A stretch of 54,112 nucleotides of DNA from Candidatus Ornithospirochaeta stercorigallinarum (lineage in GTDB: Bacteria > Spirochaetota > Spirochaetia > Sphaerochaetales > Sphaerochaetaceae): the NCBI GenBank assembly GCA_018711525.1, contig DVIF01000041.1, positions 1-54,112 on the forward strand. Reading direction: 5' to 3'. Positions 50,937 to 54,112 of the stretch are shown in pieces. The notes below the pieces were generated by a model. The model ran no database searches. It saw only the letters and a list, made by a program, of their open reading frames with translations, and had not been told where the DNA came from. Position numbers and translations under genes: made by a program. Position 1 is the stretch's first letter; every line of letters begins with the position of its first letter.

Positions 50937-51527
50937 CTATCTACCGATATACAAAACCTCTCCGAAAGGGGAAAGTCTGAGACGGAATGACTCACCACAG
51001 CATGGACAGGATACACTCTCAGCCCTGATCTGTGCAGAGGTTGTCACCAATCCGTCCTGCATGTACATGAGAGAACCTACCGGGATGATGCTTAGAGTAA
51101 AGCCCATCGATGCAGCCTCCTCCTGATATCCAGAAGCAGGACGGTTCACTAGGAACAGAAAACACCCATCCACTCCGGCAAGGCTTTCAATTAAAGGAAT
51201 GGATGAAAGAAAGACGAGTCCATCCAGCTCTTGTCCATACTCATTTAGTATCGAAGAGATGAGAGTCTCCTCCAGGGAGGCGGCGAATATGATGATCTCT
51301 CCTCCGTCTTCATCCGTTATTGAATACACCCCTTGCCCGAGGCTATCTATGAAGAAGCCATCCCATTCAATGGAGCAATGTGCATCAGAGGGGAAAGCAA
51401 GAGCATCCCTATCCTGATTCTTCAATACGAAAAGGCCATCATCCCCTGGAAGGTCAAGGGACCATGAAGCTGCATAGAAAGAAGGAATAAAGATAGAGAA
51501 GATCATAATTGCTAAAACAGGCTTCAT
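50937..51527 (-). CDS. Hypothetical exported protein with a C-terminal CPCC motif
   Basis: About 196 residues. A signal peptide (AIMIFSIFIPSFYAA) is followed by a beta-rich body and, near the end, SCPCCGESFRL, a double-cysteine knuckle that could bind a metal or form disulfides. Two adjacent ATGs compete (51530 and 51527). TACAAT (51535-51540) ends seven bases before the second and there is no ribosome site, so the second is preferred. It is divergent from the gene at 51606, with a 10-bp palindrome between them. No family is recognised. Confidence 0.65.
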   Translation of the reverse strand: MKPVLAIMIFSIFIPSFYAASWSLDLPGDDGLFVLKNQDRDALAFPSDAHCSIEWDGFFIDSLGQGVYSITDEDGGEIIIFAASLEETLISSILNEYGQELDGLVFLSSIPLIESLAGVDGCFLFLVNRPASGYQEEAASMGFTLSIIPVGSLMYMQDGLVTTSAQIRAESVSCPCCGESFRLRLSPFGEVLYIGR

Positions 51528-51550
51528 CATGCTTATTGTATCATATGCAG

Positions 51551-51597
51551 TAGAGCAAGACAGCTCTCTTGCTCTATCAGATATTGGTATTTATAAT
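51551..51597 (+). promoter_or_regulatory. Promoter with a perfect 10-bp palindrome over its -35
   Basis: TTGCTC (51569-51574), 17-base spacer, TATAAT (51592-51597), then eight bases and the ATG at 51606 without a Shine-Dalgarno site. The inverted repeat TAGAGCAAGA...TCTTGCTCTA (51551-51576, 6-base loop) covers the -35 and lies between divergent genes, so it could be an operator for both. Confidence 0.55.
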
Positions 51598-51605
51598 TCT
51601 TGCTT

Positions 51606-52040
51606 ATGGAAGAGAAAATCATAACCGTCCTTGAGCTGAAAGAAGATGAGCGCCTGAAGATGAGGAGGCTATATACATCTTATTTCAGGAAAACAGGAAG
51701 GATGAGCGTATATCTAATGGATCCGGTCATAATCCTGGGAGGTAGGTCTGATATCAGGGGCCACATCCCCCTTCCCTCCGAATTCCACTGCTCAGGAGAT
51801 GTCTTGGTCAATGAATATGGAACATATTTCGCACTCAAAGAAAAAGATGCCATAACAGACATCCAGAAGGTATTGGATCTCCCATTGATGCCGACAGGAC
51901 TTCATCTCGATATGGAAGATACTGCCATTGATTTCCCGATAGATCTCAAGCGGATCAGGATTGAAGCAATAGCACTGGCATCATTTGAAGAGCATACATT
52001 CAGATTCCTTTACAGAAGAAAGCTTTCGATGGGCATATAG
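51606..52040 (+). CDS. Hypothetical protein, 144 residues
   Basis: Not recognised. A soluble mixed alpha/beta protein without signal peptide or cysteine pairs. Distinct stretches are MDPVIILGGRSDIRGHIPLP and LPLMPTGLHLDMEDTAIDFP. The frame is open three codons upstream to a TTG, but the ATG at 51606 fits the promoter position. The last 41 bases overlap the convergent nth gene, including its Fe-S cluster region, which argues for caution. The promoter and codon use favour a real gene. Confidence 0.6.
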   Translation: MEEKIITVLELKEDERLKMRRLYTSYFRKTGRMSVYLMDPVIILGGRSDIRGHIPLPSEFHCSGDVLVNEYGTYFALKEKDAITDIQKVLDLPLMPTGLHLDMEDTAIDFPIDLKRIRIEAIALASFEEHTFRFLYRRKLSMGI

Positions 52041-52632
52041 ATGAGAGGAAACAGGTGGAGCACAATGGGGAACGTGCCTTGCAGTATTTCCTCCCGTGCA
52101 GATTGGCTGTCATGCTCAGCCTGGACCACATTGACGGGTCGAACTCCTTCCTTATCTCCCTATAGACCTTGTCCCTGTCATCTGTCGATGTAAGACCAAG
52201 ACGATGAACGACACGGGCAAAATGAGTGTCGACAATCACACCGGGCTTGTCCAGGATATCAACAAGATAACAGTTCGCTGTCTTTACTCCTATCCCTGGA
52301 ATCTTAGTAAGCTCTTCAACTGTTTCAGGAATCCTTCCCTCTCTGAGTGTTACCTCGGCAAGGGCTTTTATGCTTCTTGCCTTATTCTTATAAAGCCCGG
52401 CGCTTTTTATCAACTCCTCGACCTGGGATGATTGCGCATCGGCTATCGCTTCAGCACTTGGCAGAGCAGAATGCAGCCTCTCCTCCGCCCTCATAGCCTC
52501 CCTGTCTGTGGAGGATGCGGATAGTATCACAGTGCATAGAAAACGGAACGGGTCTCCCCTTTTTATGAATTCTATCTCTTTCGGATATGCCTCATCCAAT
52601 TTCTTATAAATTTCTATTGACTTCTTTTCCAT
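52000..52632 (-). CDS. nth: Endonuclease III (HhH-GPD DNA glycosylase/AP lyase)
   Basis: Removes oxidised pyrimidines and cleaves the abasic site. It has 210 residues. The helix-hairpin-helix IPGIGVKTANCYL holds the catalytic Lys117, and VDTHFARVVHRLGLT holds Asp135. The C-terminal [4Fe-4S] ligands CKARSPLCSTCFLSSIC follow Cx6Cx2Cx5C exactly. The usual SAQxTD motif near residue 40 reads SASSTD here, so the conserved Gln is Ser. No ribosome site is clear. The start codon lies within the spacer of the oppositely oriented tRNA-Pro promoter. Confidence 0.94.
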   Translation of the reverse strand: MEKKSIEIYKKLDEAYPKEIEFIKRGDPFRFLCTVILSASSTDREAMRAEERLHSALPSAEAIADAQSSQVEELIKSAGLYKNKARSIKALAEVTLREGRIPETVEELTKIPGIGVKTANCYLVDILDKPGVIVDTHFARVVHRLGLTSTDDRDKVYREIRKEFDPSMWSRLSMTANLHGRKYCKARSPLCSTCFLSSICPSKAFFCKGI

Positions 52633-52646
52633 TTTTGTTTTATCAT
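52617..52646 (+). promoter_or_regulatory. Promoter of tRNA-Pro
   Basis: TTGACT (52617-52622), 18-base spacer, TATCAT (52641-52646), 13 bases before the tRNA. The first codon of nth (minus strand, 52630-52632) lies in the spacer, so the two units share DNA. Confidence 0.6.
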
Positions 52647-52659
52647 CTCTCTCGTTGTC

Positions 52660-52732
52660 CGGGATGTCGCCTAGCGGCTATGGCGCCTGCTTTGGGAGCA
52701 GGATATCGATGGTTCGAGTCCATTCATCCCGA
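52660..52732 (+). tRNA. tRNA-Pro (anticodon TGG)
   Basis: Acceptor CGGGATG/CATCCCG, anticodon stem CCTGC/GCAGG with loop TTTGGGA (TGG), and T loop GGTTCGAGTCC. It is a single tRNA gene with its own promoter and terminator. Confidence 0.95.
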
Positions 52733-52737
52733 CTTTG

Positions 52738-52767
52738 ACGGTATCGGTTTTCCGATACCGTTTTTTT
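52738..52767 (+). terminator. Terminator of tRNA-Pro
   Basis: Perfect 10-bp stem ACGGTATCGG / CCGATACCGT with a TTTT loop, followed by a run of T to 52767. Confidence 0.93.
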
Positions 52768-52816
52768 GTCATTATCTGAGAAAAAACCATCTGTTACAAT
52801 ATAAACGTAAAATTGT

Positions 52817-52822
52817 TATTAT
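52817..52822 (+). promoter_or_regulatory. -10 box 9 bases before the outer-membrane protein gene
   Basis: TATTAT followed by nine bases and the ATG at 52832, with no Shine-Dalgarno site. The surrounding TTATTATTATATTG offers alternative registers, so the exact hexamer is uncertain. Confidence 0.35.
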
Positions 52823-52831
52823 TATATTGTC

Positions 52832-53650
52832 ATGAAGAAAGCTTTTTCATATATAGTCATTCTCCTTTTCCTGAGTACGGCCCTTCATGCCGCCCTCTTT
52901 TCAGGTTATGACTTCACTTTCTTCGATTCCGTTGCAGAGTCCGTCGCCATTTCTGATTCTGAGCGCATAGGATTCGATTACACAGGCTACGGATACTTCG
53001 GAGACATGACAACAGGGATTTTCCTCCGCCTTGGCATCCAGGCCCCATATTCAACGCTTTTGTACACTTTCGATGATCTGATTGGAAAGACAAACGAACC
53101 CACTAAGGATACATCCGCAGAATCAGGACAGACCACATTCGACGAGAATCAGCTTGAAAGCAGAGTGAGGGAATATAAGTTCCTGGTCGCAATAGGCCCT
53201 GCCTTCCGCCGCTTCGTCTCCCCCGCCCTTTCATGGTACATGGGACTCGGACTGAAAGCCGAGATCGACAGGCTCACATACTTAACAGATTCGAACATCA
53301 GGGATATATATCTATCATATCTTGTATCTACTGATATAGATTTCGGATTCAGGATCACCGCAGACATACACACCAGCCTCAGAATAGGAGTATATCTTAC
53401 AAGACCTCTCTTCACATTGAATCAGAGCTATTCTGTAAGGTCTGGAGAGGAAAGCGAATCTGAATACTCATTCATCCAGAACATCTATCCGGATATGAAC
53501 AAGGAAGACAAATCCACAAGCATAGTCGGATACATATCACTCGGACACACTTATACAGACTATCTTGAGCGCATCCCGTACAGATATATAATCACATCAA
53601 GGGAAGTGGGAAAAGGAATACTGGAACCCATGGAAGAGGAAACCGAGTGA
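52832..53650 (+). CDS. Predicted outer-membrane beta-barrel protein
   Basis: 272 residues with a signal peptide (VILLFLSTALHA/ALF). Alternating strands rich in Tyr, Phe and Gly follow, e.g. FDYTGYGYFGDMTTGIFLRLG, AIGPAFRRFVSPALSWYMGLG and TSLRIGVYLTRPLF. These are typical of spirochaetal outer-membrane or periplasmic barrel proteins. The chain does not end in an aromatic residue; it continues with an acidic tail EPMEEETE, so the barrel may be followed by a free C-terminus. The stop codon overlaps the first 22-bp repeat. Confidence 0.68.
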   Translation: MKKAFSYIVILLFLSTALHAALFSGYDFTFFDSVAESVAISDSERIGFDYTGYGYFGDMTTGIFLRLGIQAPYSTLLYTFDDLIGKTNEPTKDTSAESGQTTFDENQLESRVREYKFLVAIGPAFRRFVSPALSWYMGLGLKAEIDRLTYLTDSNIRDIYLSYLVSTDIDFGFRITADIHTSLRIGVYLTRPLFTLNQSYSVRSGEESESEYSFIQNIYPDMNKEDKSTSIVGYISLGHTYTDYLERIPYRYIITSREVGKGILEPMEEETE

Positions 53651-53714
53651 AATACATAGGCGGAAAATCTGAAATACATAGGCGGAAAATCTAAAATATA
53701 TAGGCGGAAAATCT
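53649..53714 (+). repeat. Three tandem 22-bp repeats before an AAA ATPase gene
   Basis: Units start at 53649, 53671 and 53693 with exactly 22-bp period. The first two, gaaatacataggcggaaaat plus ct, are identical and the third differs at two positions. The period is two helical turns, so a bound protein would contact the same DNA face at each. The array begins at the stop codon of the upstream gene and ends nine bases before the -35 of the next gene. Confidence 0.85.
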
Positions 53715-53723
53715 GAAATTAAG

Positions 53724-53752
53724 TTGCAAGAAATCTAAAATCTATATATAAT
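53724..53752 (+). promoter_or_regulatory. Promoter of the AAA ATPase gene
   Basis: TTGCAA (53724-53729), 17-base spacer, TATAAT (53747-53752), then six bases and the ATG with no Shine-Dalgarno site. Confidence 0.6.
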
Positions 53753-53758
53753 TAATTC

Positions 53759-54112
53759 ATGCTTGAAAGAACTATTTCAAAAAGTATAATATCCTATTTC
53801 GATGATTTCAAAGTAATCCTAGCTTCTGGAGCTAGGCAAGTAGGAAAAACGACTCTTCTCAAATCATTAATGGAAAACAACCGGAATTACGTAACTCTGG
53901 ACAACAGAAGAGACCGGGAAATTGCACAAAATGATCAGGATGCTTTCTTCATACTTCATCCTGTTCCTTGCATGATAGATGAAGTACAACGAGCACCTGA
54001 ATTATTTTTAAAAATCAAAGAGATTGTAGACGATACCGATAAAAAGAACCTGATATGGATAACGGGAAGTCAAAAGCCACGATTGATGAAAAACGTAGGA
54101 GATACACTTTCT
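53759..54112 (+). CDS. AAA ATPase of the AAA_14/DUF4143 family (5' part; runs off the window)
   Basis: The first 118 codons are present. Walker A is ASGARQVGKTTLLKSL (near 21-36), Walker B is CMIDEVQRAPEL (near 77-88), and ITGSQKPRLMKNV is the sensor-type segment. This is the start of the common anaerobe family with an AAA_14 ATPase and a C-terminal DUF4143 domain, usually about 380-430 residues, of unknown function. Three 22-bp repeats and a strong promoter precede it. Codon use is more AT-rich than in the core genes, which suggests transfer. Confidence 0.88.
   Translation, partial: MLERTISKSIISYFDDFKVILASGARQVGKTTLLKSLMENNRNYVTLDNRRDREIAQNDQDAFFILHPVPCMIDEVQRAPELFLKIKEIVDDTDKKNLIWITGSQKPRLMKNVGDTLS

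Noticed and set aside
53649-53714. Short direct repeats considered as a CRISPR array
   Set aside because: The units are directly adjacent with no unique spacers between them and there are no cas genes, so they fit an operator-type tandem repeat.

Overview
The window reads as a chromosomal segment of an anaerobic spirochaete, most likely a gut-type member of the Sphaerochaetaceae or a close relative. This is inferred from gene content, not from a marker gene. Evidence: an oxygen-sensitive class III ribonucleotide reductase with its activase, exported binding proteins whose mature N-termini begin with a Gly-Gly...Ser-Glu-Gly stretch and lack a lipobox cysteine, the LL-diaminopimelate aminotransferase route to lysine, AmmeMemoRadiSam genes, and a RarA carrying an extra C-terminal domain.

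Layout. 1-1420: a decayed IS4-type transposase and its right flank. 1420-9137 (minus): nrdG-nrdD, with a tandem pair of NrdR-like boxes in front of nrdD, and a tight dapB-dapA-dapL-lysA-ybgC operon. 9286-19039: an unknown small gene, topB, two tandem zinc-ribbon/TM2 proteins, a 2x[4Fe-4S] ferredoxin, xseA-xseB, a pseudouridine synthase, a Bax-inhibitor-1 family protein, a lipoprotein and rarA. 19078-24421 (minus): a complete branched-chain amino-acid ABC transporter (binding protein, LivH, LivM, LivG, LivF) followed by a CBS-ACT protein. 24849-28802: two methyltransferases, a 2-hydroxyacid dehydrogenase, a five-tRNA array (His, Arg, Lys, Leu, Gly) and a PD-(D/E)XK gene remnant. 28768-32670 (minus): an AEC transporter, a small outer-membrane barrel and the AmmeMemoRadiSam triad. 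32769-39389 (minus): a PHP phosphatase, a GntR regulator, a fructosamine-6-phosphate deglycase, a sugar-type ABC importer without its own ATPase, and a fructosamine kinase, which together look like an Amadori-product utilisation locus. 39767-41452: PiT phosphate transporter plus its DUF47 partner. 41732-43780: four unknown genes, three of them acidic and helical. 43789-50476: M18 aminopeptidase, XRE regulator plus HAD phosphatase, then a phosphofructokinase, Ppx/GppA-like and PPK1 operon. 50467-54112: orphan Vsr endonuclease, two unknown genes, endonuclease III, tRNA-Pro, an outer-membrane protein and the start of an AAA ATPase preceded by three 22-bp direct repeats.

A pattern running through the window: genes inside operons have strong GGAGG-type ribosome binding sites, whereas many genes that head their own transcription unit have none and instead carry a TATAAT-like hexamer only 6-9 bases before the start codon. 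That is the geometry of leaderless mRNAs. Phosphate import, polyphosphate synthesis/turnover and phosphofructokinase lie within 11 kb of one another, suggesting linked phosphate and energy storage.

The most unusual items are the recurrent leaderless promoter geometry, the AmmeMemoRadiSam operon, the ABC-fed fructosamine locus, the 22-bp repeats before the AAA ATPase, and the acidic helical gene cluster. All functions were read from motifs and family resemblance by eye; no database search was run.
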